Counted from the stretch's first letter, positions 36,001 through 48,200 are shown. The stretch: DNA of 64,000 nucleotides from Bryopsis sp. KO-2023 (GCA_030272585.1 BSYQ01000013.1:1178001-1242000), one strand, 5' to 3'. Notes: generated from the sequence alone by a model not told the origin. Numbers and translations: made by a program.

Positions 36001-36678
36001 GATTTCATGTCGGGCCCTGCTGGACGCTCTGGAATAACCTACAAGGAACTCTTCCAAGTGCTTTTCGACGTGGCCTCCGGCCTGGATCATCTCCACCATC
36101 ACAACTTCCTGCACCTCGATCTGAAACCGCGCAACGTCTTGATCAGTTTGGACGCCGACAACCGCCCCGCGGTAAAATTGTGCGATTTCGGCATGAGCAT
36201 CGAGTGCATGACCAACTCGATCAATCTGGCGGAGACGAGGGGGACTCCGGGGTATATCGCGCGAGAACTCCAGCGAGTTTCGCTCGATTCCGTTGTCAAG
36301 GCGACGAGGAAAGCCGATATCTACTCTCTGGGCATGATCATGCGCGCATGTCTGATTCCGGAGCCCGATTCGAGCTCCGAGTTGCGAGGCTCGTCGGAAA
36401 CTCTGGACGGAATAATGCCGTTGATCGAATCGTGCACTCGGTGGGACCCCACGGATCGGCCCAGCGCTCGGGAGGTTTGCAGCGCGCTGAAGCATTTGAT
36501 GAAGAAGGATTGGGCGAATCGTGGTGTGTTTGGCGGGCCGTCTGCTGTGGACAGCGCAAGCGGCGATGTCACTGAACACTCCCAAGTGGACGTGAGGACA
36601 GTGTTTACTCATCCCCCACCGAGGCTGTGGCTGGAAAACGCTCCCTCCTCGCCGGCTGGTTCAGATGAGATTGCCTAG
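30053..36678 (+). CDS. Receptor kinase: alpha2delta/CACHD1-like ectodomain, C-type lectin, TM, kinase
   Basis: Predicted single-pass receptor of about 1,130 aa. In-phase exons: 30053-30349, 30825-30932, 31289-31386, 31705-31777, 32123-32192, 32440-32753, 32967-33264, 33482-33705, 34031-34444, 34623-34980, 35309-35693, 35925-36678. Order: signal peptide; Cys-rich VWA_N-like part (FTGWAYIGMPSGMM, GASCEPYDA, TLRPWFAPAM); a VWA-type fold with degenerate MIDAS (LVHSSAT); a Cache-like part (RRFLGVTGIDKKVQDLEKYG); a C-type lectin domain (YYFIPTGEKATFEVARKKC ... CDVTLPYMCEF); a Cys-rich stalk; TM about 785-806; a kinase domain (LGGGFSGEVY, VAAKVF, HLDLKPRNVL, CDFGMS). HRD is HLD and APE is ARE. The exon between 30932 and 31289 seen in the paralogue was not found. 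The acceptor at 34623 is weak but phase-required. Confidence 0.85.
31417..31437. repeat. TA microsatellite in receptor kinase 1 intron
   Basis: About ten TA units in the intron between 31386 and 31705. Similar simple repeats in this gene family's introns are the TTA run near 31,977-32,000, ATT near 33,428-33,447, GT near 61,350 and 61,415, and TA near 61,981-62,000. Confidence 0.8.
34984..35041. repeat. Tandem duplication of a 29-bp unit
   Basis: Two perfect head-to-tail copies (34984-35012 and 35013-35041) beginning GGTACAAATTTAGTATATTA. They start 4 bp after the splice donor at 34980/34981 of the receptor kinase and form the left arm of the hairpin described next. Confidence 0.9.
35020..35168. 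repeat. Intronic imperfect palindrome, MITE-like hairpin
   Basis: Left arm TATTAGTATTACAGAAGAGA (from 35028) pairs with right arm ending TTTGTAATACTAATATA. Inner ATTATGTGTG repeats pair with CACACATAAT. The whole block could fold into one long hairpin inside the intron 34981-35308. No target duplication was identified. Confidence 0.6.
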
Positions 36679-37914
36679 TCATAGCTTTTTCTGAGGGGGA
36701 TGCACAGCCGCCGCCCCCTCCCAAACATCTTGTATGAGTCGAGAAGAAAACTACAATCTTGTCGGTTTTGGTTGTGGGCGTGGATTTTCTGTTTTTGATT
36801 TTTTTTTTCTGCCAAAGAAATGTCGAGAACAAGTTTCTCTGTGGAGGATATTTTTCCCCTAGGTATTAATTATAGCCACTTCATGAACCGTTGGTGGACG
36901 CCCAGGTGCGAGCAATACATTTTGGAAAGTTTTTCACATCGACTTGGGGGGGTTTTCAAGGGGATATTTGGGTTTCTGAAGCACAGGTTTTTCTTCTCTG
37001 ATTAACAGTATAGTCAAGAATTAACCCTGCTTCATTTTTTCATTTTCATTTTTTTTTTAATGAAGATTTTGGGGTGGTCGTATCCCTGATCTTTCAAAAG
37101 GGCTTCTTTTTGGCGACATTGACGAGGGTATGCAAGCATAAATTTGACCTCCTCCAGCTCAGTGTTGAATTGAAAGATTTGAGAAGAAAAGATATTTCAA
37201 AAAAATACAACAAAAATTGTTTTGCTTGCCTGTGGCACGGAAAATGAACAAATCTACAACAGAGTAGAAGAAAAATCATGTTTTAAAATGTGGAAAAAAC
37301 AACTGGAGAAATTGTCTAATTTGCACCCCCCCCCCAAAAAAAAAGACTTTTCCTGACCAGAACAAAAAAAATGTTAAGGAAAAGAATATTTTCCTAATTT
37401 TTTTTTTTTGGTGGGGGGACATCATTGGAGGCATCGTGCCGAATGGATTGGGTGATTTTTAACCAAAAATATTTGTGAGTGCATGAGAATTGTATTTTTA
37501 GTTGGGAAACAGTTGGGACGATGCCATGGGAGTGTGCCACAATGTAATTTTATAAGGTTTTGTAATTTTATTGTGAAACAATGAGGGTTTTTTTTGGTAG
37601 TTTTTTTTGGCACTCCATACATATATATACACATATATGTCGGCCCTCTTTGATGGGTTGGCAGCTTTTTCGAACCTTCTTGATGGCATGACAAGATGAA
37701 ACTCATAAAACAAAATGAATTCACGAAGCGTCAGGGAATCCCCTCATGGAAAAACTACCATGGATCTGTAAGTCGCTGTGGGAACTATGGTATGGAAGCA
37801 AGGCTTGTTCGTTATTGTCAACGATGGGTTGACCACAACAGTGCTTGAGAGGTGATGACTGTGTTGGGGAGAAAGTTGTTAAATTGTGAAGTTGAACTGG
37901 AAAAAAAGGGGTGA
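36679..37914. other. Gene-free stretch after receptor kinase 1
   Basis: AT-rich, with a T-then-G homopolymer tract near 37,400 and a C-then-A tract near 37,325. No supported gene. Confidence 0.5.
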
Positions 37915-38540
37915 ATGCTGCAAACCCAGACACACACACCCTTTCCAGAACTTCTCTCAGCGAACTCCAGCGAGGAACTGTGCAAACGTTACGTGTTGCA
38001 TTTCACAACCAAAAACAAGTTTGCACGAGCGAAAGACGTGTGTTCAGCTCAGCTGGGTGATGCGCACCCCCTGACGGAGCAAGCTTTGGGGTTGATGGAA
38101 AAGAGTGATGCTACGCTGGCAACGAAAAAAAGTTCTGCAGCCCACAGCGTCACATCATCAAACTGACGTCCAAACCACGATTTTCTCCCAGCGGCACAAA
38201 CTTGCCTGCATCTGTGCAAGTTTTTACCGATTCCGAAGGGTCGGCTAAAAAGTTTAATTCGGGGAGTTTAACTGGCGATTCTGATCTAAGGATGCTGCGC
38301 CTGCTCAGCTACATCACAGGAAATTACACGGTCGGCGGCAATCTTCGTTTTACGCACTTGCCAGGTAAAGTCAACGTGCTTGCCGACTTACTTTCACGTT
38401 GGGCGAGTCATGAGACAGGAGCAAAGCTGACTCTATACCACGTTGACGAAGAAAGAAAGCAGCGAATAAACCAACTCCATGTACGTGGGAGCATCATGCA
38501 CGATGTTCGGCCAATTCTATAGTAATGGCCAGGTTCAAGT
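37915..38540 (+). pseudogene. Retrotransposon pol remnant (RNase H end)
   Basis: A frame at 38,202-38,522 contains QVFTDSEGSAKKFN, LLSYITGNYTVGG and FTHLPGKVNVLADLLSRW. The last is the characteristic C-terminal end of LTR-retrotransposon RNase H. An upstream frame (37,915-38,166) looks coding but is not recognised. Frames are broken and no other pol domains adjoin, so this is a decayed element. Confidence 0.6.
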
Positions 38541-39506
38541 GTTCCTGGCAGGTTGCAGTCATTTTGGGACCTGGAGACAGGAAAATTGTTATTCCTCCAG
38601 TACAGGTTAGCGGGGATGGAATTCTGGGTCTACTTCCGGTGGGTCAGGTTGTGGGGATCATGCATCCGGTCTCGTTAGGGAACGATGATCGCATCAGGTT
38701 GCAGCTCTACAACAATTTTGATTGAGCACAGATGTTATCACAGAAATTGGTGCTGGTGCCGCCTGTTGGATTTACCCTCCGGGTGAGGCTCAATAGTTGT
38801 TGATATGTTCAAACCAAAAAAACACTACAGTTGGGCTGGGATTGGAGCTCCACGTTCATGCGAGCGCAACAACGTCGATGATTTAAAACACCATCCCTGA
38901 GTGTTTGCTGCTTCTTGAGCAACAGATGTTTTTTTTTTGTAAATCTTCTTTTCTCTGGAGGAAAGAAACTTCCTGAATTGCCACCATAAATTTGATGGAT
39001 TGGGTGCACTACTTTTCCATTTCAACGATGCAACCGCCTTGAAAGGTTCTTTTCCCAAACACAGTCGGTGGACAGCTGAACATTTTGTTCGAAAATTACG
39101 TGATTTTTGTGTTTTCACTACCTAGCGGTACGGATGGGGTGAGAATCAGACCATGGGCAGATCACCAACGCTTGAAAGACAAAAGCAAGACTTCAAACAA
39201 AAGCCCAGCAAGGGCCATCTCGAATTGAGTGTGTGCCGTTTCATCAAACCAACCTTTTCTTGATATTATATGCTGAAATGCAGCACAGCAGAGCAAAGAG
39301 AAAGACGGATGTAGGCTAGGGCCACCATCCAGCTCGGAGAGTCAAGACAAGGGGTGAATTGAGGCGATTTGATCATAAACTTGCTACAAGCAGCTACCAG
39401 CACCAGTGATACATCGTTGTCTACGCTGATGGAGTTGTGTGTGTTCCTCTTCTTTGTTAGATCAGAGCTCGCAAGCATAATATAAAAAGAAATTCTGATA
39501 AAAGAG

Positions 39507-40025
39507 ATGAGTGGTATCGAAGCTTGCATGGATGCGCTCGTACACAGCCGCGCAGCGACAGGATGCACTAAGGCAGATGATGAGTGCGGGAATAGAGGAG
39601 ACCTTACGCAGACGCCGAGCTCGAGGGGGAGGGGGGGGCGCCAATGTTCAGTGTTCAATGTTGGGTTTGCCAGGTTTCTACTTGATTTTGAAGGAATCGT
39701 ACCAGAACCCACAAAAACAAAATGCACCTGCGATAACAAGATCTTGGTACCCCACTTGACAGAATTGCAAGTCCGCGCCAACGTTGGTTGCAACCCAATT
39801 GGACTGGCGCGCTCCCGCTTGAAAGTGTTTTATTCAAAAAAGCTTATGAATTCAGTTGCGAGCGGCATAGAGGTTGAGTCTCCGAAGCCAAAAGTTGAGA
39901 AACATGAACGTGTTCCTTGCGAGATGCGGGCCACCGCCCTGAGACTTGTTCGAGGAATTGAAAACAAAAGGGAGACCCTGGAGAAGGCCGACTGTTCCAG
40001 GCATGTGTGCGTGAAAAAAGGGTAG
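39507..40025 (+). other. Open frame of unknown origin, probably retroelement debris
   Basis: A 172-codon frame whose second half is rich in charged residues (RVPCEMRATALRLVRGIENK). The alternative +1 frame over its first third also looks protein-like (SKLAWMRSYTAAQRQDALRQ), suggesting a frameshifted reading frame. It lies between RNase H-like and Gag-like remnants. No family is recognised. Confidence 0.25.
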
Positions 40026-40748
40026 GGCCCAGAATGAGAAAACAGCTTATAAGCTGTTTGTGTAATTACACAAACCATAGACGACAGTCTGGATAGTCGA
40101 GGACACGCACAGTCGTGGAAAAACCCCCAAATCACCCAACTCCTATTGCGTACAACGGACGATGACAGAACTCAGGCAGCGGACGACACCAGCTATGCTT
40201 GCACAATGGCTTGCATCACAGCCGGTTCCAGAAGCTCCAGCACTCAGTTGGACGGTTGATGAACAGAAAACTGGAAATTGAAAACCTCGTTTCTTGAGTA
40301 AGTACTCTTTACAAAGAGCTCTATAGACTAGCACGTCTCGTGGTGTGAGTTTCTTGGGTAGATTTTTACGGACCCTGATCTCCCTCTCCTTCCCAGTCGA
40401 CTGCATATGCTATGGATGTACAACTCCTTGAGTTCACATATTTCACAGTGGGTGTTCGGGGAATCCTATTGACCACCATCGCCCCGACCCAGGCCAGTTT
40501 TTTTATTTGAAGAAGACCATGCATTTTGAGTCTGTTGTTGTTGGGTAACCGCCGTCCAAAAAACTTGACGATGATACTGCGAAACTGCATGTAGGTTGCG
40601 TCTTGGTCCAAACAAGATTCTCTTGAATGAGCGAACAAGCATTCTTGAGAAAAGGAACAAGAGGCTTCCCTGTCTGCTCGACGCCCGACTGCTTCAACAC
40701 CTCGCTACTTAACGAACCTAGCTTTTTTTTTTTTTTTTTTGCTTTTAT

Positions 40749-41051
40749 TTGCACCGCCTAGGACAGACAGAAATTGTGTTGGATGAGGCGGAGATGGAGA
40801 AAAACCGCGACGAGGAGAAACATATATCTGGAATGGTGCCTGTCCTCCGAGAGAAGGTCGCAGCCAAAATGCCGACAACGCTCCTAAAGGCCAAGCAGCA
40901 TGCATTGCATGCAGAGGAAATTCTACGGTACAAGAAAATGTTGGCTACGGAGGGTTCATCGACTCGAACGGAATCGACTCCAGCGGTGGAAATGAATACG
41001 TTGAAGCCTCGACGCAACACTGTCACATTGGGGACCGGCGCCTCGGTCTGA
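40749..41051 (+). pseudogene. Gag-like capsid remnant
   Basis: A 100-codon frame carrying EEKHISGMVPVLREKVAAKM and TTLLKAKQHALHAEEIL. This resembles the helical capsid end of LTR-retrotransposon Gag proteins (the PxLRxKVxxxMPxTLxxA pattern). Nothing else of the element is intact nearby. Confidence 0.4.
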
Positions 41052-41376
41052 GGCCGACTAGAGAGTTCAGACTCTCACGATCATGGTTGGGTATGACATA
41101 ACCTCTCCAACAATTCAGCGAACGGAAGGAATGCACCACAACGCGCAGAGGCGCGCTGACCACACAGGAAGAACAAGGAAGAACGGATAATCAACATTCC
41201 ACCATTGGAATAGGCTCTCCAATCGGAGGGTAAATCCACGAAGTCCATCGTCTCAGGTCAAAGATTTCGCGTTGCTGGAGGCTTTGATGAGCTAATGAGT
41301 TGACTCGACGTTTGAAATTCGGAAGTTGTGTGCAACATGTGCAAGACCAGGGGCCCTTCAATATGGTTCGTGAATA

Positions 41377-41639
41377 CAGTAGAAGCCGGTTACTGAATCA
41401 CATTCGGGCGGCGGGTTTTTCGCTTTAGTACGCGGCCGATTTACAAAACAAAGTCCGACATCCGCACGTCCTCTCGTTTGACGATTCTCGTAGGAAATTC
41501 GCGAGCGCTTTGATTTATTACCCGAAATCCAGATTGATAAAACGGCCACCCCCACCCCCTGAAAATTCCGTTCCTGGCGATTCTGCTGTAGTACACGGCG
41601 TGCTGCAGTAGCCGACGCAATAGTAACCGGCTTCTACTG
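41377..41639. mobile_element. TA-flanked MITE of Tc1/mariner type
   Basis: 263 bp with terminal inverted repeats: left end CAGTAGAAGCCGGTTACTG, right end TAGTAACCGGCTTCTACTG. TA lies on both sides (41375-41376 and 41640-41641), the usual target duplication of Tc1/mariner/pogo transposons. The interior has no open frame. It shows TAGTACGCGG near the left and TAGTACACGG near the right, similar subterminal motifs. Non-autonomous. Confidence 0.85.
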
Positions 41640-42183
41640 TATATATGTATATATACATATATATATATGAGGTTTGCATTGCAACTCTTCCATCTAATTA
41701 CCTACACCAGCCAAAGAATTGCCATCCAACATTTCAACTCTGTCTGCGAAGTTTGAACTTTAGGAAACCCCAACACCCAGAACAGAAAGGTTGCAGTGTT
41801 TCAGCTCGTCTCTTGAACCATTCTTGTTGGTGAATGGTGAAAGACATCAATATTTTTACACAACTCTGCTATGCACTTTTTTTTCAACTCTCCATTTTAA
41901 CAACATATTGACCCATTCTCAGAAAGCTTCCAAAAAAAAAAGAAAAAACACCACTCGGCTTTGATTTTTTTTTTTCTTCTTCTTCTTCCAATTTTTGGAC
42001 CGAAATTTTTCCAGGGGGGAGCAACAGCTTTTGGAGGGGGTCGATTTCCTCTGCAGAGGGGGCTAGCAAGAGTTAAATTTTCTTCCAAACGCTGGATGAT
42101 TTTCTTGTATCAAGTGTTTCGCTGAAAGCAAATGTATGTGTTGATTCGAAGGGTGATTCGAAAATGGGCTCCAGATCTCCTGG
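41640..42183. other. Gene-free stretch before ARGLU1-like 3' end
   Basis: Starts with a TA-rich dinucleotide run (41,640-41,668). No supported gene. Confidence 0.45.
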
Positions 42184-45017
42184 TCAAGGTTTTCTTCTCG
42201 TTATTGTGGCCAGCTCCTTCAATCTGTCGAAAAAAAAAAACAGAGGAAACCGTGCTGCTCATTGCAAATTTGGAAAAAAACAAACAGAGAAAGAAAAATC
42301 GCACAAAGGAGTAGCAACTCCCTGAATAAAGAATAAGCTAAAAATAGCACGGACGATGTTGTGTGTGCGTTACAATCACCCACTGATTTTCGTTCATGCT
42401 CCTTTGGGGGGGGTTCGAAAAGAAAAATCTCTGATCAAATAAAGCATCGATAAAACAAAACAGACCCACCGTTCTTCATCCCTTTTTTTTCTTTCTTCCG
42501 CAGCTCCTTTTTGAGCCTCTTCGACCTTTCTCCTGTTTTGGTCCAGAATCCTTTCCAGCTCTTCTTGCTTTCTTTTCTGCTCTTGCTGCTCCGCTCTTTT
42601 TTTCCCCAGAAGCAGCCTTCGCTCCTCCTCGATTTGAGCGGTGACTTTCTCTTCCAGCTTTGCTCGCTCTTCCAACAATCTTGCCTATGGAAAGAAAACC
42701 ACTCTCGTTACAAAAAAAGATCCAAAAAAGACAGCCAGAGCTCTACGGAACCCCTGAAGATTTTCAGCATTTTTTTCAGCATTTTTTCCACAAATACGTA
42801 TAACGAACATAAGCCTCAAGACTGCCAATAATTTCTGGAAAATTTAAATAGTTTGTGAATATGCATGTCTGGTTTCTCTTCTTTCCCTCGGGGGCAACGG
42901 GAGGGGGTCAGAAAAATAATCGAAAGTGGGAAAAAAAAAAAAAAAAACGAGAAATGATTAGGTGCAATTCAGCCGATCAAGCTTTTTTATTCACACGTCT
43001 GAATCTTCACCAGCAGAACAGCAGAAATCGTTTAGCAAAAAAACACGAAGCTGATAATTTCCACAATGCACTGCATTGAAGAGTTTCGATCAGTGGAACA
43101 GTTTTTTTTGTGTAAAATTTTCGGCTCCATTTTTTGTTTTCAGTTGTTTTTGGTAAATAATAATAAATAAAAAAAAAATATTTCTATTACCTCGATCTGT
43201 TTCTGGACATCTTGAGAAGTAAGAAGTTCTTCCACTCTTTTTTTGATTGCCTCCTCGATTCTTGCCCTATCTTCTCCGTTCAGTTGATGAATTTCCAATT
43301 TCCTTTGCCTGATCCAGCAAAAAAAAAAAAACACGATAAATAAACAATAAGAATACCATATATAATTTTAGGTACAATCGATAACATTAGATGCAATGTA
43401 GGAAGAAGATGAGAAGCGACCGCAATTCCTCCTGGCCAGTTTCTAAATTATAAGAAAAAAGTTGTGCCGGATGGGAAAATCCCTCATGGGTCGTTTTCCC
43501 TTTTGCTTCAAATTTACCAGCGTAAACTAAGCGTTTTTTTTGTTTTTTTTTTTCCTTTCTTTCCTATCAGTCTCTCCACAGAAAAACCACCAATATCGGC
43601 GGTTATGTTATTTTATTGCTGCTTTTTATCTGTGCACAGAGAAATAATACAAAAAATGAAAATAAACCAAAGCCAACATTTTCTGGTCGTCTTTTTTCCT
43701 TTCTGGTATTTTTCTTTTTTTTTTTTCTTGAAGGTCTCACCTTCCACACACAGACCCCCTGAAAAATTATTTTTGGAACAACTGTCTCTTCACATCAATT
43801 TGTCCCTGAGACAAACGAGTTTCCTTCAAAATCGATATTATTTCTTTTATTTATTTCTTTATATATTTGGGACTCTTCGATTAAAAAGAAACTCTTCCTT
43901 CCCCTCCCATCCCTTTGCTTTTTTTTTTTTTTTTTCGAGAAAAATATCCTACCTGGAGTGAGAGGTATGTCTTGAACTTTGCGAAGATTTTTTCGTCCGA
44001 TATCGCCTGAGAGAAAACAGCAAAAATCGAAAATAAAAAATAAAAAATTCAAGGTCCTGTAACTCAACATCCAAAAACAACAGGAAAAAACATAAAAAAA
44101 ATAAACCAGAAATCGCGAAATTGTGGCATGCACCCCGGTTTCAGATCTTAAAACTCGCCTTAACAAAACTTGGGCTAGTGCCAAATGCTGAATAGGGAGA
44201 TCGACTTTCAAGGGTGGCACCTGTCGGAAAAACGACCCAGAAACATCCAGAAACTCGTGGGTTTTCCTGAACATTGTTTGTCGCTTATGATATCGACAGT
44301 CAGGGACTTTGGTGTAAAATGGAAACATTCATTGTTTTTTTGAACGATAATACAAACAATGCACCCCTGTTATATCGAGCAGTACCTATTTCCATGGCCC
44401 CTGACGGCTGCCGTTCTCGAAGGAGATTTCCTTTCACCGTCCCTGGAATCATGGTGCCGAGATCTGCCAAGAAAAATGAATAATCATTTAAGACTCCCCA
44501 CCCACAAACCCAACAAGAAAAATAATGAAATAAATAATGAATGAAATTTGCTTTACTCTTGTTTCAAAATGTGGAAAGAAGTTTGTATTGTTCTTCATGG
44601 CAATTCTTTTTTTTTTTTTTTTTCCAATGTCCTTTCCTTGTGATTGGAAATTTGATGGGGAGGAAAAAAAAACAATAAGAGAAAAAAAAAATACCAACCA
44701 CAGGAGAGCACAAAAAAAAAAACCTGGGAAGAAGAAAATTCGTGCTTTATGGCAAGGTTGCAAATGTCAATAAGGGAAAACCAAAAAACTGTGCATTCAG
44801 TTTTGATTTTTTTTATCAACCCCACGTCCATGCATCTTGCGCACTTCGTGTGTAGAAGAAAATCCCACATAAATATAGACGACGAGTTTTTTCAAAGACA
44901 TCGCCTTCCTCACCGTTTCCTCGACTTGGAAGGGGATCGGCTCCTGTATCTGGATCGCCTCTGCTTCGCCGGGGAGCGGGACGGTGAGCGCGACCTGGAA
45001 CGCGAGCGTCGAGGCAT
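42184..45017 (-). CDS. ARGLU1: ARGLU1-like arginine/glutamate-rich splicing factor
   Basis: Nuclear protein that modulates pre-mRNA splicing and transcription in other eukaryotes. Six exons in phase give 195 aa: 44914-45017, 44386-44442, 43953-44006, 43191-43308, 42470-42684, 42184-42223. The N-terminus is an RS domain (MPRRSRSRSRSPSRSPAKQ, SRYRSRSPSKSRKR). It is followed by the Glu/Arg-rich coiled-coil of the family: DRARIEEAIKKRVEELL, LLEERAKLEEKVTAQIEEER, QEELERILDQNRRKVEEAQK. The protein is shorter than human ARGLU1 (273 aa), and the last short exon is chosen by phase only. Another plausible exon near 44,160-44,226 was left out because it breaks the frame. It is divergent from TAM41, 196 bp away. 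Confidence 0.85.
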
Positions 45018-45213
45018 TCTTTCGAAAACAGAGAACACCCTTCCCCAATCAGGATCGATTGCCAAGAAAACACTTCGAAACCACCCCTGCTCAAAACAGA
45101 ATTACCAAGGTTTACGTCATCGGGTTTTCTGGTGTCTGACACAGGGCTTGCTGTAGTTTCTGTCGCAATAAATAGCGTCGAACCTCTTGGCGAAGGAAAA
45201 GGTTGGCGCAGGG
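45018..45213. promoter_or_regulatory. Short divergent promoter, ARGLU1-like / TAM41
   Basis: Only 196 bp separate the two start codons, so both 5' UTRs and any shared promoter must fit here. No motif was recognised. Confidence 0.5.
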
Positions 45214-48200
45214 ATGGACCAAGTGCAGGAACGAGAGAAAGAACGAAACGAGTTCCTGGCACAGGTTCTGGATTCGTTCCCTCCTATCGAAGCCGCGTTC
45301 GCTTATGGTAGCGGTGTTTTCGAGCAACCGGATCTCTACGACCCCGCAGGTCGTAACAAGCCGATGCTGGACTTCGTGTTCGCCGTGGATTCGCCGAGAA
45401 GCTGGCATTCCCAGGTAACGATAAGAAGCGATTAGGAGGATTCAACCAAGCTGCGTTTGTATGCTTGCTTTTGAGCCCCCCAAAAAAACCTGGGAAGAAA
45501 ATTTTTACTTGTTCATTTTTTTCTGAAAAGGGCAGGCTGGCTGGTCCAAATTTTATTAATATTTGATTGCCAGAAAAAAGTGTTTTCTTAGGGTTTTTTT
45601 AAAGTAATTTTCTGATTTTTTCTGAATTCTTAATAATTTTTCTGATAATGACAAAAACAGAGGAGAAACAAGGAAAAATAATTTGATTAAATGAAGTGCC
45701 TGGGTCTGATAGGATTCCGTACACATTTCCTCCAGAATTTGATTGAAAATCGACATCATTATTCTGGCATGGCAGCATTGGGCCCTGGAGTGGTAAGCCA
45801 ATTATTTCGTTGCTGGGCTTTTTTCCTCTGTAATTGTTTCTTTTTATAAAACTGAGTAAGTATATAAAAAACTCAAATTTTTGTTTGTGTACATCAAAAG
45901 AAATCACTTCGTTTTTAAAAATGGAATAAATGTATACAATATTTCCGGATGGAAAGAATACAACTGAGCAAAGTGAAAGTATGCATGGGGTTGTCACAGT
46001 AGTACATTAAATCAATTTTTGGAGGTCATGAAATTACCTGTTTTCATTTTTTTTTTTTCTAGGGTGTTTTTTGTTGTAAAAATTGTTGCACTAGTATCGT
46101 TCGTTAGTTTTTTTGTCGAATTGCCACACTTTTGCATAATATTTTTTTGTATGAAATTCTAAAAAAAAATAAATTAACACTCTGAGGAGTGGATTTTGAA
46201 ATTTTTTTTCGACGTCTGACCCCCTGCATCGCTTCCACCCATTTAGGTCGATGTGATTTCTAATCGTGTAGCGATCGGTGTTCATTTCAACACCTTGATT
46301 CCATGGAAGCAAAGGGTAATAAAGGATGGATAACACTTTCCTTTCCTCTTTTTTCTTTCAAGAATAATATGAAGTACATTGCGTAATTGTGTATTGCCTA
46401 GGATTTCTGGGTTTTCTTCATCGATTTTTTTTTTTTTCGAGTGTTGTCGATTTTTTGTTGATAGGATTTTTTGGTACTGGATATCTGTCGTTTCAGATAT
46501 GTCTTTTCTTCGACTTTTTTTTTTGAAGGTGCATGTTATTTTTCTTCAAATTGTCTTTTTTTGCGAAACAAAATTTTGAATTATTGTGAACCAAAAGAGA
46601 AAAGTTGAAAAAATAAAAAAGCTGAAATTACTGATGTCATTTTTCGGTCTCTTGAAATATTATGGACAGTGTATTTTTGGTTTTCTAAAAAAACTGTTGC
46701 TTTTGAATCTCCCTCTACACAGCTTCTTTTGGTCGTATAAATAATACTTATTGTAAAATCTATTAAAATGTCGATTTGTGTTTTTTTTGCAGTTGATTAA
46801 ATATGGCGTGGTGAGTCTAAGGAATTTGAACCACGATTTGAAATCCTGGCAACACTTGTTTTTGAGCGGAAGGTTGCAAAAGCCCGTCCTGTGGCTGCGA
46901 AAAAATGCATCCCTTCAAGAAAACCTCGGCATCAATTTGAATTCCGCATTGACAGCCGCCCTGGTGCTGCTTCCGCAAAAATTCACAGAAAACGTACGCA
47001 ACCCCTCAAAAAAAAAAAAAGAAAATAAGATAAGATAAGATAAGATAAGAAAAGTAAAAAAATAGTAGTGTTCAGTTTCGTTGATTTTCATTTTTTTTTT
47101 AAATTGAAATCTTGCTTTTCTTGGTGTTTTTTTTTTTTTAACGTTACGAAAAAAATGCCCTGAGAAAGGACAAAAAAAATAGGAAAAAAAATTGATAGGA
47201 AAAAAAATCCTTCGATGATAAAGAAGAGAATAAAGCTGTAAAAAATATATATATATATATATGGAGCTTTCTTTTGCTTTTCAATCATTTTTTTTCAATT
47301 GTTATTTTTTTTTATGGATGGTAGGATTTGCTGCATACAATATGCAACCTATCGTATTCGGGTGATATTCGAATGAACCTGGCGGAGGACAAACGAAAAG
47401 TTGAAAGAATTGCACAAGGCAGCAGATCTGCATTAATAAATTTGTACGACCCCTTCTTGAAGGTGGGCTTGGATGAATCCCAAAAATTGACTTTCACGAT
47501 ATTGTTATTATATTTTTTGGCTGGAAAAAAAAAATTGTTTTACAAGACATGAAAAAAAAAGTGGGGAAAAGTGCTGAGAACAGCTGGTTAGAAATTGTTG
47601 GGGGGGAGGGGGGAAGGAAATAAAAGGGGGGATTAAAAAAAAGAAATTCAACGAGTATGTTTTTTTTTTTAATCAACTTTAAAAAATTATTACGAGTTGA
47701 GGTCGCCAGTTGTGGTGTTTGTGGAAATGAGAACCTTGGCTTATCCCTGCCTTCGAAGAAAAAAGAAATATTTGTCAAAAAAAATTCTCTGTTCATATCC
47801 TGATTGAAACTGTTTCTGCAAGACCGTGAAAAAAAAAAACAAAAAAAAACGAAGAATTACCATAAATTTGACAAGGTCTGTTAAGGAACGGTGCTCTCAA
47901 TCAATTTTTTTTGTGTGTGCAGACTCATTTTAACGAGCAAAATTCATTGCTGCACGAAAACTCCAGATTTTTCTGGAGCCACGAAATGGAGTTGAGTAAA
48001 AAAATGAACCTCATCGAGACGTTGCCAAAGGTGCACTGTGTATAAATGTCAACTGTTGAATTTCTCAGATTTTTCAATTCCTGCCCCCCAATCCAAAAAA
48101 AGGTTGAATAAGCAATTATATTTTTGTAAAATAGAGCAATGTTTTGGATTGCCTTTCTTATGTTTCTCTGCAGTGCTTGTTTAGAAGAAAAAAAAATACA

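Noticed and set aside
35893..36612. 239-codon antisense frame over the kinase exon
   Set aside because: Shadow of the kinase catalytic exon; no motifs.
44160..44226. Extra exon for the ARGLU1-like gene (LPIQHLALAQVLLRR)
   Set aside because: Flanked by a possible acceptor but the following donor is GCGAGT and the frame breaks. Exons on either side join in phase without it.
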